DNA of 39,960 bases, taken from assembly GCF_024509035.1 (NCBI RefSeq), contig NZ_JANINT010000112.1:1-39960 (forward strand), written 5' to 3'. Of this stretch, positions 14,091 to 24,155 are shown in pieces; positions within the stretch are counted from its first letter, which is position 1, and each line of letters begins with the position of its first letter. The notes under the pieces were generated by a model. That model did no database searches and was not told where the DNA came from. It saw nothing but the letters and a program-made list of their open reading frames with translations. The translations under genes and the position numbers were made by a program. Origin of the DNA: Nocardioides sp. (GTDB lineage: Bacteria; Actinomycetota; Actinomycetes; Propionibacteriales; Nocardioidaceae).

Positions 14091-15527
14091 GTGCCCGGCC
14101 CGGTCGCGTGCGACGTGCTGGTCGTCGGCTTCGGCTGCGCCGGCGCGACCGCCGCGATCGAGGCGGCCGAGGCCGGCGCGGAGGTCGTGGTGCTGGAACG
14201 CGCCAGCGCTCCCGGCGGCTCCTCGGCGCTCTCGGGCGGTGAGATCTACCTGGGCGGCGGCACGCCGGTCCAGGAGGCGTGCGGGTTCCGTGACTCACCG
14301 GCGGCGATGCTCGCCTTCCTCACCGCGGCGCTCGGACCGCACGCCGACGCGGAGAAGCTGCGCCACTACTGCGAGGGCTCCGTCGAGCACTTCGACTGGC
14401 TCGTGGCGCACGGCGTGACGTTCAAGCCGAGCCTGTACGACGCGCCGACCTGGATGCCGGCCACCGACGACGGACTGATGTGGCTGGGTGAGAACAGCTG
14501 GCCGTTCACCGACGTGGCCGACCCGGCGCCACGCGGCCACCGTGGGCCGGTGCCCTACTACGCCGGCAAGGTCCTGATGGACGCGCTGGTCGCGGCCGCG
14601 GCCGCCGCCGGGGTGGTCACCCACACCGACACCCGGGCCACGGAGCTCGTCGTGGAGGACGGCGTCGTCGTCGGCGTCCGAGCCCGGCGGTTCGGCGATG
14701 ACGTGGAGTACCGCGCGAGCCGAGGGGTCGTGCTGACCACGGGCGGGTTCGTCGACAACGAGCAGATGCTGTCCGAGCACGCGCCCGCGCTGCTCGGGCG
14801 GGGCAAGGTCAGTGACGGCCTCGACGACGGCAGCGGCATCGCGATGGCGCTCGAGGTCGGAGCGGCCACGCGGCGCATGCACGCCCACGAGACCGCGTTG
14901 ACCTATCTCCCGGCGCTCGCCGTGCGGGGGTTGGTGGTCAACGGCCTCGGCCAGCGCTTCGTCAACGAGGACACCTATCCGGGCATCGTCAGCCACCGCG
15001 CGGTGGAGGCGCAGCCCCCGCCCTACTGGGTCGTGGTCGACGAGACGGCCTTCGAGGAGGTGCCCGAGCGGGAGCGCTGGGGCGTGCGGCCGACCCACGC
15101 GGCCGAGGACCTCGACGAGCTCGGCGCCGAGCTCGGCATGCCCGACGGTGCGCTGAGCGCCACGGTCGCGGCGTACAACCGCGACGCCGAGCGCGGCGAG
15201 GACACCTGGTTCCACAAGGACCCGCGGTGGCTGCGGCCGCTGCGGGCGCCGTACGCCGCGATCGACGTCGCGGCCGGCTTCCACCCCGGCGACCGGGACA
15301 GCGGCGCCAGCGGCGACGGCGTCGCCGGGTTCACCCTCGGGGGACTGCACACGACGCCCGACGGCGAGGTGCTGACCTGGGCGGGCCGGCCGATCCCGGG
15401 CCTGTACGCCGCGGGTCGCTCCACCTCCGGCATCCACGGCGACGGCTACATCAGCGGCACCTCGCTGGGTGACGGCACCTTCTTCGGCAGGCGCGCCGGC
15501 CGCGCGGCCGCGGGCGCGTCCCGATGA
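14091..15527 (+). CDS. FAD-dependent steroid dehydrogenase, Delta4(5alpha)-KSTD-like
   Basis: A 478-residue flavoprotein related to KstD: VVGFGCAGATAAIEAA and a GGSSALSGGEIYLGGG loop at the N-terminus, RFVNEDTYPG in the middle, and LYAAGRSTSGIHGDGYISG near the end. Tyr453 and Ser455 in GYISG match the Tyr-x-Ser pair I recall for 3-ketosteroid Delta4(5alpha)-dehydrogenase, which introduces the C4-C5 double bond in 5alpha-steroids. The C-terminal loop lacks the YxGPGxxIG of true KstDs, so a Delta1 function is less likely. The GTG at 14091 follows the hsaC stop by 3 nt and its stop overlaps the next SDR as ATGA. Such an enzyme would be useful for steroids arriving saturated in ring A. The family call is firm, the specific reaction less so. 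Confidence 0.75.
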   Translation: MPGPVACDVLVVGFGCAGATAAIEAAEAGAEVVVLERASAPGGSSALSGGEIYLGGGTPVQEACGFRDSPAAMLAFLTAALGPHADAEKLRHYCEGSVEHFDWLVAHGVTFKPSLYDAPTWMPATDDGLMWLGENSWPFTDVADPAPRGHRGPVPYYAGKVLMDALVAAAAAAGVVTHTDTRATELVVEDGVVVGVRARRFGDDVEYRASRGVVLTTGGFVDNEQMLSEHAPALLGRGKVSDGLDDGSGIAMALEVGAATRRMHAHETALTYLPALAVRGLVVNGLGQRFVNEDTYPGIVSHRAVEAQPPPYWVVVDETAFEEVPERERWGVRPTHAAEDLDELGAELGMPDGALSATVAAYNRDAERGEDTWFHKDPRWLRPLRAPYAAIDVAAGFHPGDRDSGASGDGVAGFTLGGLHTTPDGEVLTWAGRPIPGLYAAGRSTSGIHGDGYISGTSLGDGTFFGRRAGRAAAGASR

Positions 15528-16291
15528 TCCCGGTGGGGGGCCCGCGGGTGGCGGGCCGCTTCGACGGCCGCCGGGTGCTGCTCACCGGTGCCGCGTCCGG
15601 CATCGGTCGGGCCACGGCCGTGCGGCTGGTCGCCGAGGGGGCGACGGTCCACGCCGTGGACCGCGACGAGCTGGGTCTCGCCGTGACGGCGGAGCAGTGC
15701 ACGGGCCCCGGGCGCATCACCACGGCGACGTGCGACGTCACCTCCGAGCCCGACGTCATCGCGACGGTCGCCGGTGCCGCGGCCCGGTCGGGCGGTCTCG
15801 ACGCGCTCGTGAACGTCGCCGGCATCCACCGCACCACCCCGATCGAGACGCTCCGCGTCGACGACCTGCACCTGCTGTTCGAGGTCAACCTGGTCGGCAC
15901 CGCCCTGATGTGCCGCGAGGCGGTCGGCCACCTCGCCCGCGGCGGGGCCATCGTCAACGTCGCCTCGAGCGCCGCCGCGCACGGCAACCCCTACATGTCG
16001 GCGTACTCCGCCTCCAAGGGCGCGGTGCTGGCGTTCTCGCTGAGCCTGGCCGCCGAGCTGGTCGGCCGCGGGATCCGCGTCGTCCCGGTCTCTCCCGGCA
16101 CGGTGGCCACGCCGCTGACGGCCGCGGTCACGCCGGGCGACCTCGACTTCGGCTACTTCGCCCGCATCCGCTCGCTGCTGGGCGAGGCCACGCCCGAGCA
16201 GGTCGCGGGGGTGATCGCCTTCGCCGCGTCCGACGACGCGTCCTACCTGACCGGCGCGGAGCTGCGCGTCGACGGTGGCTCGCACACCTGA
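15524..16291 (+). CDS. SDR-family oxidoreductase
   Basis: A 255-residue classical SDR: TGAASGIG cofactor motif, NVAGIH (NNAG variant), catalytic YSASK and C-terminal LRVDGG. The ATG at 15524 overlaps the flavoprotein stop codon, so it belongs to the hsaA transcript. It probably oxidises or reduces a steroid hydroxyl/ketone; 7alpha-, 12alpha- or 17beta-position activity cannot be separated by eye. A weak point for the substrate is that its central region (IHRTTPIETLRVDDL) resembles no characterised enzyme that I can name. Confidence 0.82.
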   Translation: MIPVGGPRVAGRFDGRRVLLTGAASGIGRATAVRLVAEGATVHAVDRDELGLAVTAEQCTGPGRITTATCDVTSEPDVIATVAGAAARSGGLDALVNVAGIHRTTPIETLRVDDLHLLFEVNLVGTALMCREAVGHLARGGAIVNVASSAAAHGNPYMSAYSASKGAVLAFSLSLAAELVGRGIRVVPVSPGTVATPLTAAVTPGDLDFGYFARIRSLLGEATPEQVAGVIAFAASDDASYLTGAELRVDGGSHT

Positions 16292-16344
16292 CCTCGTCGC
16301 ACCCGTCCGTCCGACCACCTCTCCGCCCATCCCAGGAGCAGCCC

Positions 16345-17121
16345 ATGTCCCGTCTCGTCGTCGTCACCGGTGCCGCATCGGGCATCGGCGCCGCCGTCCG
16401 CGCGATGCTCGAGGAGGGCGGCGACCGGGTCCTCGGGGTCGACCTGCGCGACGCCGAGGTGGTCGCCGACCTCGGCACCGCCGCCGGTCGTGCGGCCGCC
16501 GTGGCCGGGGTGCTCGAGCAGTCGGGCGGCGTGGTCGACGGCCTCGTGACCTGCGCCGGGCTCTCGGTCCCCTCGGTGGCGCTCCCGAGCGTGAACTTCT
16601 TCGGCACGACCGAGCTCGTCGACGGGCTGCGGCCCGCGCTGGCCGGCGCCAGCGCTCCCCGCGTGGTGCTCATCGGCTCGATCTCGGGCACCCAGCCGGT
16701 CGACGACGCCCTGGTCGACGCGCTGCTCGCCGGCGACGAGCCGGCGGCGCGAGGACTGGCCGAGGCGGCGCTCTCTGATGGCCGGCCCCAGCAGCTCTAC
16801 CCCTCCTCCAAGGCCGCACTCGCCCGCTGGGCGCGGCGTACCGCCGTCGCGCCGGGGTGGGCCGACGCGGGCATCGCCGTCAACGTCGTCGCCCCCGGCG
16901 TCGTGCTCACCGCGATGAGCGCCGCCCTCATCGCGGACCCGCAGATGAAGGCCGTCATGGACGCCGCGGTGCCGATGCCCCTGCACGGCTACGCCCAGCC
17001 CGAGGACATCGCCCGGGCCGTCGGCGTCCTGCTGTCCCCGTCGCTCACCCACGTCACCGGACAGGTCCTGTACGTCGACGGCGGCGCCGAGACCACCCTG
17101 CGCGGACCGTCCCGCTTCTGA
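16345..17121 (+). CDS. hsdA: 3alpha-hydroxysteroid dehydrogenase (HsdA-like SDR)
   Basis: A 258-residue SDR that strongly resembles 3alpha-HSD/carbonyl reductase of Comamonas testosteroni as I recall it. The segment GVDLRDAEVVADLGTAAGR corresponds to its GIDIRDAEVIADLSTAEGR, NFFGTTELVDGLRPAL to NYFGATELMDAFLPAL, and both end in an MRPTQF/LRGPSRF-type tail. The cofactor motif is TGAASGIG, and the catalytic residues are Tyr152 and Lys156 (YPSSK) with a serine in GSISG (112 or 114). It would interconvert 3alpha-hydroxy and 3-keto steroids, as needed at the start of bile-acid or androsterone breakdown. The ATG has an AGGAG site 6 nt upstream. This is one of the strongest clues to a 3alpha-hydroxylated substrate. 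Confidence 0.82.
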   Translation: MSRLVVVTGAASGIGAAVRAMLEEGGDRVLGVDLRDAEVVADLGTAAGRAAAVAGVLEQSGGVVDGLVTCAGLSVPSVALPSVNFFGTTELVDGLRPALAGASAPRVVLIGSISGTQPVDDALVDALLAGDEPAARGLAEAALSDGRPQQLYPSSKAALARWARRTAVAPGWADAGIAVNVVAPGVVLTAMSAALIADPQMKAVMDAAVPMPLHGYAQPEDIARAVGVLLSPSLTHVTGQVLYVDGGAETTLRGPSRF

Positions 17122-17160
17122 GCATGCCCGCGCATCCCCGCGCCACGACCGAGGAGGACC

Positions 17161-17934
17161 ATGAGCACGCAGGATCGACCCCTGGCCGGACGAGTGGCGC
17201 TGGTGACCGGCGCCGGACAGGGCGTGGGCCAAGGCATCGCCCTCGCGCTGGCGAGCGAAGGAGTCTCGGTCGCCGTGGTCGGACGGACCGCCCGCAAGCT
17301 CGAGGAGACCTGCGGGCTGCTGCGCGACCGCGGGGTCGAGGCCGAGGCCTTCGCCTGCGACGTCGCCGACACCGACGCGCTGCCCGGCGTCGTCGAGGCC
17401 GTCGTGGCGCGCTTCGGGCGGCTCGACGTGCTGGTCAACAACGCCTACGCCGGCAGCTACGGACCGCTCCTCGAGCTCAGCGACGACGCCTTCCAGAAGG
17501 GCTTCCGCACCGGCCCGTTCGCGGCGTTCGCCTTCATGAAGGCCGCCCACCCCCACCTCAAGGCCTCGGGCTACGGCTCGATCGTGAACCTCGTGACCTC
17601 GGCGATGGTGCGCTGGGACCCCACGACGTACGGCGCCTACGCCGCCGCCAAGCAGGCGCTGCGCTCGCTGACCCGCACCGCGGCGGTCGAGTGGGCGCCC
17701 GACGGCATCCGGGTCAACTCCATCGCCCCGCACGCGCTCTCGCCCGGGCTCCAGTGGTGGACCGAGAACAACCCCGAGGAGGCCGCGGAGTTCGTCGCCG
17801 CGATCCCGATGCGCCGCATCGGCGACTGCGAGCAGGACATCGGGCGCGCGGTCGTCGCGCTGGTCGGTCCCGACCTGCGCTACCTCACCGGCGCGACCGT
17901 CCCCCTCGACGGCGGCCAGGCGTTCTTCGGCTGA
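17161..17934 (+). CDS. SDR-family oxidoreductase
   Basis: A 257-residue SDR: TGAGQGVG, NNAY in place of NNAG, YAAAK active site in TTYGAYAAAKQALRSL, and a C-terminal PLDGG. It resembles the SDR at 1775-2572 (same NNAW/NNAY variant, a RYLTG near the end and a xEWAPxGxxVN segment), suggesting a duplicated pair, one in each operon. GAGGAGG at 17151-17157 precedes the ATG. Last gene of the hsaA transcript; it converges on hsd4A with a 23-nt gap in which I see no clear terminator. Substrate unknown, probably a steroid hydroxyl. Confidence 0.82.
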   Translation: MSTQDRPLAGRVALVTGAGQGVGQGIALALASEGVSVAVVGRTARKLEETCGLLRDRGVEAEAFACDVADTDALPGVVEAVVARFGRLDVLVNNAYAGSYGPLLELSDDAFQKGFRTGPFAAFAFMKAAHPHLKASGYGSIVNLVTSAMVRWDPTTYGAYAAAKQALRSLTRTAAVEWAPDGIRVNSIAPHALSPGLQWWTENNPEEAAEFVAAIPMRRIGDCEQDIGRAVVALVGPDLRYLTGATVPLDGGQAFFG

Positions 17935-17957
17935 CCACCTGCGGCCGCCGTCGTCGA

Positions 17958-18881
17958 TCAGCGCGCGATGTTCTGCACGCCGGTCGTGTCCAGCTGTGCG
18001 ACCGAGTACGCCGCGAAGGTCTGGTGCGGGGACCGGTCGGCGAAGTGCGGCACCAGCTGCTCGTCGAGCTCGGCGAGGGTGAACGCGCCGGTGGCCGAGG
18101 TGAACTTCCGCTCCACCGTCGGCGCGGCCATCAGCGCGACCATGTCGCCGTACACGACGAACACCTGGCCGGTCACGGCCGCGGCGGCGGGCGAGGCGAG
18201 CCAGGTCACGAACGTGGCGACCCGCTCCGGGGCGAGGATGTCGAGCTCGTTGCCGTGCGGGTCCTCGTCGAAGACGTTCGCGGTCATCTCAGTGCGTGCG
18301 CGCGGGCAGATCGCGTTGGCGGTGACGCCGTAGCGCGCGAGGCCCTGCGCGGTCGAGAGCGTCAGCGCGGTGATGCCGGCCTTCGCGGCTGCGTAGTTGG
18401 GCTGGCCCGCGGAGCCGAAGAGGAACGCCTCCGAGGAGGTGTTGACCACGCGGCCGTAGACCGGAGCGCCCGCCGCCTTGGACGCGGCGCGCCAGTGGAC
18501 GGCCGCGGCCCTCGAGAGGGCGGCGTGGCCCTTGAGGTGCACCCGGATCACGTCGTCCCACTGGCTCTCGGTGAGGTTGAAGATCATCGTGTCGCGGGTG
18601 ATGCCGGCGTTGTTGACCACGACGTCGAGGCTGCCGAAGCTCGCCACGGCCGTGTCCACGAGCCGCTGCCCCATGCTCCAGTCGCCGACGTCGCCCACCA
18701 CCGCGACGGCGCCGACCCCGAGCGCCTCGATCTCGGAGACGACCTCCTCGGCGGCCGGGCCCATGTCGTTGACCACCACGTTGGCGCCGGCGGCCGCGAG
18801 TGCGAGGGCCTCGGCCCGGCCGAGGCCGGCTCCGGCGCCGGTCACGACGGCGGTGCGGCCGGCCAGGTGGTTGCTGCTCAT
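17958..18881 (-). CDS. hsd4A: Hsd4A-like SDR, side-chain beta-hydroxyacyl-CoA dehydrogenase
   Basis: A 307-residue SDR, longer than a classical one because of a C-terminal extension (about residues 250-307) after the core. It has TGAGAGLGRAEALALAAAGANVVVND, NNAGITRDTMIFN and the active site NYAAAK. This is the pattern of the MFE-2/17beta-HSD4 dehydrogenase domain and of Mycobacterium Hsd4A (Rv3502c), which oxidises the 22-hydroxy group of steroid acyl-CoAs during side-chain degradation. The ATG at 18881 has GGAGA 4-8 nt upstream; a GTG/ATG start further upstream would enter the promoter. It is divergent from fadA5 and shares its operator. Partner steps are FadE34, Hsd4B and FadA5. Confidence 0.82.
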   Translation of the reverse strand: MSSNHLAGRTAVVTGAGAGLGRAEALALAAAGANVVVNDMGPAAEEVVSEIEALGVGAVAVVGDVGDWSMGQRLVDTAVASFGSLDVVVNNAGITRDTMIFNLTESQWDDVIRVHLKGHAALSRAAAVHWRAASKAAGAPVYGRVVNTSSEAFLFGSAGQPNYAAAKAGITALTLSTAQGLARYGVTANAICPRARTEMTANVFDEDPHGNELDILAPERVATFVTWLASPAAAAVTGQVFVVYGDMVALMAAPTVERKFTSATGAFTLAELDEQLVPHFADRSPHQTFAAYSVAQLDTTGVQNIAR

Positions 18882-18915
18882 CGGGTCTCCTCGATCCAGT
18901 GGTGGCGGTGAGCGC

Positions 18916-20203
<1,288 letters not shown>

Positions 20204-20205
20204 GG

Positions 20206-22446
20206 ATGCCCCGACCGACCAGCAGCGGCAGCCTCGGGCTCGACCGCGACCACCTCGACCTGCGCGACTCGGTGCGCACCTTCCTCGAGCGCCACGTCCC
20301 CGAGACGGTCGTGCGCAACGCGGTCGAGGCCAAGACCGAGGAGCTGCCGCCGTTCTGGGGTGAGCTCGCCGACCAGGGCCTGCTGGGGCTGCACCTCCCC
20401 GAGGAGGTGGGCGGCGCCGGGTGCACCCTGCTGGAGACCGCCGTCGTCGTCGAGGAGCTGGGCCGCGGCCTGGCGCCCGGACCCCACCTGCCGACGGTGC
20501 TCGTCTCCGCCGTGCTGCACCGGGCCGGGCACGACGCGTGGCTCCCTGACCTCGCGTCCGGGGCGACGTCTGCCGCGATCGCCCTCGAGCCGGGCACGCT
20601 CACCGGCGTACGCGCCGCGACGGGCGCACTGACGGTCTCCGGTGTCTCGACCCCCGCCCTCGGTGCCCAGGTCGCCGGCGTCCTTCTCGTGCCGGTCGCG
20701 GTGGCGAGCGACGGCGGTGACCAGGAGCTGGTCTGGGTGGTCCTCGACCGGGCCGCGGTCGAGACCGACGAGGAGCCGAGCCACGACCCGACGCGTCGGC
20801 TGTCCCCGGTGCGGGTCGAGGTGACCGTCGACGCGGCCGACGTGCTCGACATCGACCCGTCGCTGCCGCGCGACCTGGCCGCGACGCTCTTCGCTGCCGA
20901 GGCGTCCGGTCTCGCCGACTGGGCGACCTGGACGGCAGCCGAGTACGCGCGCGTCCGGGAGCAGTTCGGTCGCCCGATCGGCCAGTTCCAAGGCGTCAAG
21001 CACCGCACCGCCTGGATGCTCGCCGCGTCCGAGCAGGCCCGGGTCTGCGCGTGGGACGCCGCCCGCGCCCAGGGGCCCGCGGCGGACCCGGAGCAGGCCG
21101 CGCTCGCGGCCGCCGTCGCCGGCGCGGTGAGCGTCGAGGCGTCCTTCCGCACGGCCAAGGACTGCATCAACACCCTCGGCGGCATCGGCTACACCTGGGA
21201 GCACGACGCCGGGCTCTACCTGCGACGGGCACAGACGCTGCGGTTGCTCCTCGGCCCGACCAGCGCCTGGCAGCGCCGCGTCGCCGAGCTCACCCGGGCC
21301 GGCGTACGTCGCGAGCTCGGCATCGAGCTGCCGCCTGAGGCCGAGCGGATCCGGGCCGACGTACGAGCCGAGCTCGCCGCGGCGGCCGACCTCGACGCCG
21401 ACGAGCAGCGGCGCTACCTGGCCGAGCGCGGCTACACGAGCCCCCACCTGCCGGCCCCCTGGGGCAAGGGCGCGGACGCCGTCACCCAGCTCGTGATCGC
21501 CCAGGAGCTGCACGCCGCCGGCCTGGTCCCGCACGACATGGTGATCGGCAACTGGGTCGTGCCGACCCTCGTCGAGCACGGCTCCGCGCAGCAGGTCGAG
21601 CGGTTCGTGCCGCCGAGCCTGCGCGGCGACCTGGTCTGGTGCCAGCTCTTCAGCGAGCCCGGCGCGGGATCCGACCTCGCCAGCCTCACGACCCGCGCCG
21701 ACAAGGTCGAGGGCGGCTGGCGGATCAACGGCCAGAAGGTCTGGACGTCCGGCGCTCGCGAGGCGGACGTCGGCATCCTCCTGGCCCGGACCGACCCGAC
21801 CGCGCCCAAGCACCGCGGCATCGGCTACTTCCTGCTGGACATGGCGGCGCCCGGCATCGACATCCGCCCGCTGCGCGAGCTCACCGGTGAGGCCCTGTTC
21901 AACGAGGTGTTCCTCGACGACGTCTTCGTCCCCGACGACCTGCTCGTCGGCGGTCCCGTCGACGGCTGGCGACTGGCCCGCACGACGCTGGCCAACGAGA
22001 GGGTCGCGCTCTCGTCCGACTCCGCCTCCCTCGGCTCGGGCGTCGACACGCTCCTGGAGCTGGTCGCGCATGAGGCCGCCCTCGACGACGAGCGGTCGAC
22101 GCGGCTCGGCAAGGTCGTCTGCGACGCGCAGTCCGGCGGCCTGTTCGCCCTGCGCACCGCGATCCGCCGGGTCTCCGGAGCCCAGCCCGGCGCGGAGTCC
22201 AGCGTCGCCAAGCTGCTCGGCGTCGCGCACATCCAGGAGGTCTGGGAGATCGCGATGGAGTGGCAGGGTGCCGCGGCGGTCCACGGCGCCACCCGGCGTC
22301 GTACGCCGACCTGGTCGTTCCTCTCCAGCCGCAACCTCTCCATCGCGGGAGGCACCACCGACGTCCAGCTCAACATCATCGGCGAGCGGATCCTGGGGCT
22401 GCCCCGCGACCCCGAGCCGGCTGCCGCCCCCGTCCGCAGAGCCTGA
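20206..22446 (+). CDS. fadE34: FadE34-like two-domain acyl-CoA dehydrogenase (ChsE3 type)
   Basis: A 746-residue protein containing two complete acyl-CoA dehydrogenase folds in tandem. Residues about 1-370 hold EYARVREQFGRPIGQFQGVKH and CINTLGGIGYTWEHD, and residues about 375-746 hold FSEPGAGSDLASLTTRA, GWRINGQKVWTSGA and a C-terminal SRNLSIAGGTTDVQLNIIGER. Steroid ACADs are usually alpha2beta2 heterotetramers; the fused form corresponds to mycobacterial FadE34, which dehydrogenates the C5 side chain of 24-oyl-CoA steroids. The ATG at 20206 follows the fadA5 stop by 2 nt with GAGG overlapping. Fusion, rather than two genes read together, is supported by a single uninterrupted frame. Confidence 0.9.
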   Translation: MPRPTSSGSLGLDRDHLDLRDSVRTFLERHVPETVVRNAVEAKTEELPPFWGELADQGLLGLHLPEEVGGAGCTLLETAVVVEELGRGLAPGPHLPTVLVSAVLHRAGHDAWLPDLASGATSAAIALEPGTLTGVRAATGALTVSGVSTPALGAQVAGVLLVPVAVASDGGDQELVWVVLDRAAVETDEEPSHDPTRRLSPVRVEVTVDAADVLDIDPSLPRDLAATLFAAEASGLADWATWTAAEYARVREQFGRPIGQFQGVKHRTAWMLAASEQARVCAWDAARAQGPAADPEQAALAAAVAGAVSVEASFRTAKDCINTLGGIGYTWEHDAGLYLRRAQTLRLLLGPTSAWQRRVAELTRAGVRRELGIELPPEAERIRADVRAELAAAADLDADEQRRYLAERGYTSPHLPAPWGKGADAVTQLVIAQELHAAGLVPHDMVIGNWVVPTLVEHGSAQQVERFVPPSLRGDLVWCQLFSEPGAGSDLASLTTRADKVEGGWRINGQKVWTSGAREADVGILLARTDPTAPKHRGIGYFLLDMAAPGIDIRPLRELTGEALFNEVFLDDVFVPDDLLVGGPVDGWRLARTTLANERVALSSDSASLGSGVDTLLELVAHEAALDDERSTRLGKVVCDAQSGGLFALRTAIRRVSGAQPGAESSVAKLLGVAHIQEVWEIAMEWQGAAAVHGATRRRTPTWSFLSSRNLSIAGGTTDVQLNIIGERILGLPRDPEPAAAPVRRA

Positions 22447-22456
22447 GGAGGACGTC

Positions 22457-23329
22457 GTGGCGATCGACCCCGAGGTGGCCCTGGCCGCCGACCCCACCGT
22501 GCGCGAGGTCTCGTGGACCTCGCGCGACGTCCTGCTCTACCACCTCTCGCTCGGTGCCGGGCGCCAGGCGGACGCCGACCCCGAGCTCGCCTGGACCTTC
22601 GAGCGCGACCTGCGGGTGCTGCCGACGTTCGCCGCCGTCGCCGGGCAGGGGGTCTCGGCGGGCGACGTCGCGGCGCCGGGCATGTCGATGCCGGGCGTGG
22701 ACATCGACCTGCGTCGGATCCTGCACGCCGGCCAGGCGCACACGTTCCATCGGCCGATCCCCGCCTCGGGCAGCGCGCGGATCTCCTCGCGGGTCGCCGA
22801 GGTCTGGGACAAGGGCAAGGCAGCGGTCATCGTGCTCGAGTCGAGTGCGGCCGACCTCGACGACCAGCCGCTGTGGACCTCGCGGATGCAGATCTGGGCG
22901 CGCGGTGAGGGCGGTTTCGGGGGCGACCCCGGGCCGGGGGACTCGCGTCCGGGACCCGAGCGCGACCCCGACCACGTGCTCCTCTCGCCCACGACACCGG
23001 GCCAGGCGCTGCTCTACCGGCTCAACGGCGACCTCAACCCGCTGCACGCCGACCCCTCCTTCGCGGCCGCGGCCGGGTTCGCCCGGCCGATCCTGCACGG
23101 CCTGGCGTCCTACGGCATCGTGGCGAAGGCGCTGGTGGACGGCCTCCTCGGCGGCGACCCGACGCGGCTGGCGTCGATCGCGGTGCGCTTCGCGGGCACG
23201 CTCGTCCCCGGCGAGACGATCCGCACCTCGGTGTGGCGCGAGGGCGATCGTCTCGAGCTCGTCGCCACCTGCCCGGAGCGCGATGACGCCCCCGTGCTCT
23301 CGCACGCGAGCGCGGAGGTGCGCGGATGA
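22457..23329 (+). CDS. hsd4B: Hsd4B-like double-hotdog enoyl-CoA hydratase
   Basis: A 290-residue MaoC-type hydratase-2 with two hotdog domains. The second carries the catalytic motif YRLNGDLNPLHADPSFAA followed by FARPILHGLASYG (Asp and His of hydratase 2). It matches mycobacterial Hsd4B (Rv3538), which hydrates the 22-ene of 24-oyl-CoA steroids between FadE34 and Hsd4A. The GTG at 22457 has GAGGAGG just upstream (22445-22451). Its stop overlaps the thioesterase ATG. The pathway position, next to fadE34 and fadA5, agrees with the reaction. Confidence 0.88.
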   Translation: MAIDPEVALAADPTVREVSWTSRDVLLYHLSLGAGRQADADPELAWTFERDLRVLPTFAAVAGQGVSAGDVAAPGMSMPGVDIDLRRILHAGQAHTFHRPIPASGSARISSRVAEVWDKGKAAVIVLESSAADLDDQPLWTSRMQIWARGEGGFGGDPGPGDSRPGPERDPDHVLLSPTTPGQALLYRLNGDLNPLHADPSFAAAAGFARPILHGLASYGIVAKALVDGLLGGDPTRLASIAVRFAGTLVPGETIRTSVWREGDRLELVATCPERDDAPVLSHASAEVRG

Positions 23330-23955
23330 GCGACGGCATCCTGGCGCGAGGCCCGCTCACGGCGACCCCCGACAACGAGGGGGTCGACGCCGCCGTGGCC
23401 GCGGCCCGACGCGTGATCGCCGCGCTGCTGCACGCGGGCAACGGGTCGGCCGCGGAGATGACCGACGTCGCCGCTCGCCTCACCGAGGTCGCCCAGCACC
23501 TCGAGGAGCACGCCCCGAGCCGCGAGGAGCGGCTGGTGGACATGTGGGCCGGCGAGGGCGTCACTCGGCACGACCCGGTCACCGGACCGGAGAACGCGAT
23601 CGCCCCGCCGCTGCCGCTGCGCGGGCTGCCCGACGGCTCCATCGTCGGTACGGCGACGCTCGGCCTGCCGTACCAGGGACCGCCCGGCTGCGTGCACGGC
23701 GGCGTCTCGGCGCTGCTGCTCGACCACACCCTCGGCGTCGCCAACGCCTGGGCGGGTGTCTCGGGCATGACCGGCACGCTCACGCTGCGCTACCACCGGC
23801 CGACGCCGCTGTTCGTCGAGCTCACCGTGCGCGCCCGCCAGGTGTCGGTCGACGGCCGCAAGATCCGGACCACCGGGGAGATCCTCGCCGGCGACGAGGT
23901 CTGCGTCTCCGCCGACGGCCTCTTCATCGACAAGCACCTGCCGCGCCCGCGCTGA
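23326..23955 (+). CDS. Hotdog-fold acyl-CoA thioesterase (PaaI/THEM4-like)
   Basis: A 209-residue protein with an N-terminal helical stretch (about residues 20-75, many charged residues) and a C-terminal single hotdog domain with GCVHGGVSALLLDHTLG, the typical asp/gly active-site loop of PaaI/THEM4-like thioesterases, and TLTLRYHRPTPLF. It may release CoA from steroid acyl-CoAs that stall in the pathway, or act as a regulator of flux. The ATG overlaps the hsd4B stop (ATGA). Last gene of the fadA5 transcript. I do not recognise a named steroid enzyme, so no symbol is given. Confidence 0.78.
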   Translation: MSDGILARGPLTATPDNEGVDAAVAAARRVIAALLHAGNGSAAEMTDVAARLTEVAQHLEEHAPSREERLVDMWAGEGVTRHDPVTGPENAIAPPLPLRGLPDGSIVGTATLGLPYQGPPGCVHGGVSALLLDHTLGVANAWAGVSGMTGTLTLRYHRPTPLFVELTVRARQVSVDGRKIRTTGEILAGDEVCVSADGLFIDKHLPRPR

Positions 23956-24040
23956 CCGCCGAGTCGGGCGCGTCTGCCGGTGGGGTGGTCCGCCACCGCG
24001 TGCCGGAGCCACCTGTCGAGATGCCGCCGAGGCCAGGTCG

Positions 24041-24155
24041 CGGGACGTCATACGACCCGGTTGCTCGGACAGCCGCCTCGTATGACCTCCGCCGGGCCGC
24101 CCCGGGGAGGTCATACGAGGAGGGTGTCCTGGCGACCAGAAGGTATGACGTCCCG
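24041..24155. repeat. 115-bp four-half-site dyad repeat, copy 2 (perfect half-sites)
   Basis: This copy has perfect half-sites GTCATAC (24047-24053), GTATGAC (24080-24086), GTCATAC (24110-24116) and GTATGAC (24143-24149), mirror-symmetric about 24098 with spacings 33, 30 and 33. The flanks extend the arms: CGGGACGTCATAC against GTATGACGTCCCG outside and CGTATGACCTCC against GGAGGTCATACG inside, so nested hairpins or a cruciform are possible. It lies in the 289-bp gap between the convergent thioesterase and kstD-like genes, where a terminator is also expected. See 11671 for the second copy; other genomic copies cannot be judged here. Confidence 0.9.

Noticed and set aside
14091..15527. A third classical KstD (Delta1-dehydrogenase)
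   Set aside because: It lacks the C-terminal YxGPGxxIG loop of the other two flavoproteins and instead has GYISG, fitting Delta4(5alpha)-type enzymes better.
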